A stretch of 14,718 nucleotides of DNA from SLQH01 sp964612995 (GTDB lineage Bacteria > Planctomycetota > UBA11346). Of this stretch, positions 14,333-14,718 are shown piece by piece. The notes under the pieces were generated by a model. The model made no database searches. It was not told the DNA's origin and worked only from the letters and a program-made list of their open reading frames with translations. The stretch is from assembly GCA_964612995.1 (NCBI GenBank), contig CAZTGE010000104.1, positions 1 through 14,718 of the forward strand, in the 5' to 3' direction. Position numbers and translations under genes: made by a program. The number at the start of each line of letters is the position of its first letter. Within the stretch, counting starts at the first letter, position 1.

Positions 14333-14718
14333 ATGGATGCGGCTACGCTTGGTGGACTCGCGCTGGGGGTCACCCTGTTGTTGATCGGCATCAAGCCGGC
14401 CAACCTGCAGTACTTCATCGACCCGGGATCGATGGTCATCGTCGCTGGCGGGACGATGGCCGCACTGCTGATCAACTACCCCTTGCGCAGCGTGCTCAGC
14501 GTCACCGGCGTGGTGCGCAATACCATGTTGTTCTCCTCCACCGACCTCAACGAAGTGATCGACCGGATGGTCGAGTTCGCGACCATCGCCCGGCGTGACG
14601 GTCTGCTGGCGCTCGAGGAACGGCTCGAAGACCTGCAGGATCCTTTCCTGTTGCGTGGCATCCAGATGATCATCGACGGCGTCGCGCCGGAGAGCGTGCG
14701 TTCGATCATGGAGATCGA
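14333..14718 (+). CDS. motA: flagellar motor stator protein MotA, 3' end outside window
   Basis: The first 128 codons are present. Two membrane segments are visible at about 5-22 (TLGGLALGVTLLLIGIKP) and 33-50 (SMVIVAGGTMAALLINYP); GGT followed by A.LI.YP is typical of MotA/PomA. The cytoplasmic loop contains ATIARRDGLLALEERL (83-98), with the Arg and Glu residues (about Arg88 and Glu95/96) that in E. coli MotA and Vibrio PomA interact with FliG. DPFLLRGIQMIIDG follows, also conserved. MotA with MotB forms the ion-driven stator; proton versus sodium use cannot be told without MotB. The gene starts one base after flbD; motB would be expected next beyond the right edge. Confidence 0.95.
   Translation, partial: MDAATLGGLALGVTLLLIGIKPANLQYFIDPGSMVIVAGGTMAALLINYPLRSVLSVTGVVRNTMLFSSTDLNEVIDRMVEFATIARRDGLLALEERLEDLQDPFLLRGIQMIIDGVAPESVRSIMEI

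Noticed and set aside
1..14718. CRISPR arrays, tRNA or rRNA genes, toxin-antitoxin or phage-defence genes
   Set aside because: No spaced direct repeats, cloverleaf sequences or recognisable defence motifs were seen on either strand.

Overview
The window is GC-rich, with very high third-position GC in its genes. It carries type I (AroG-class) DAHP synthase, RNase D, an RluA-family pseudouridine synthase, a DUF4404-like protein and a proton/sodium-driven flagellum. This gene content suggests a motile gammaproteobacterium, plausibly one of the high-GC Chromatiales/Ectothiorhodospira-like lineages. That placement is an inference from gene content and composition; no rRNA or other marker here settles it.

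Layout. Positions 1-102 hold a strong hairpin and the leader of a small helix-turn-helix protein gene (103-591, +). Next is a 592-residue predicted lipoprotein of unknown function with a carbohydrate-binding-like C-terminal beta domain (701-2479, +). It converges on a DUF4404-like gene (2489-2743, -). Between that gene and the end of a pseudouridine synthase gene (2995-4140, -) lies a 163-bp MITE-like element (2813-2975). It has perfect 19-bp terminal inverted repeats and a 10-bp direct repeat abutting both ends. A Phe-type DAHP synthase (4196-5260, -), a 330-nt stretch with no confident gene, and RNase D (5591-6721, -) complete the minus-strand block.

From 6914 to the right edge runs an uninterrupted flagellar operon on the plus strand: flgB, flgC, fliE, fliF, fliG, fliH, fliI, fliJ, a membrane-anchored MotE/YlxF-like protein, flbD (swrD-like) and motA (cut by the window edge). 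Most junctions are ATGA or TGATG overlaps, so translation is probably coupled. The products are proximal rod (FlgB, FlgC), rod-MS ring junction (FliE), MS ring (FliF), switch (FliG), export ATPase complex (FliH, FliI, FliJ), and the start of the motor set (FlbD, MotA).

The gene order follows the fla/che operons of Firmicutes and several deltaproteobacteria (flgB-flgC-fliE-fliF-G-H-I-J-ylxF-...-swrD) rather than the split operons of enteric bacteria. The fliK-flgD-flgE block that normally sits between ylxF and swrD is absent. No defence system, CRISPR array, tRNA or rRNA is visible. The most notable non-genic item is the MITE-like element.
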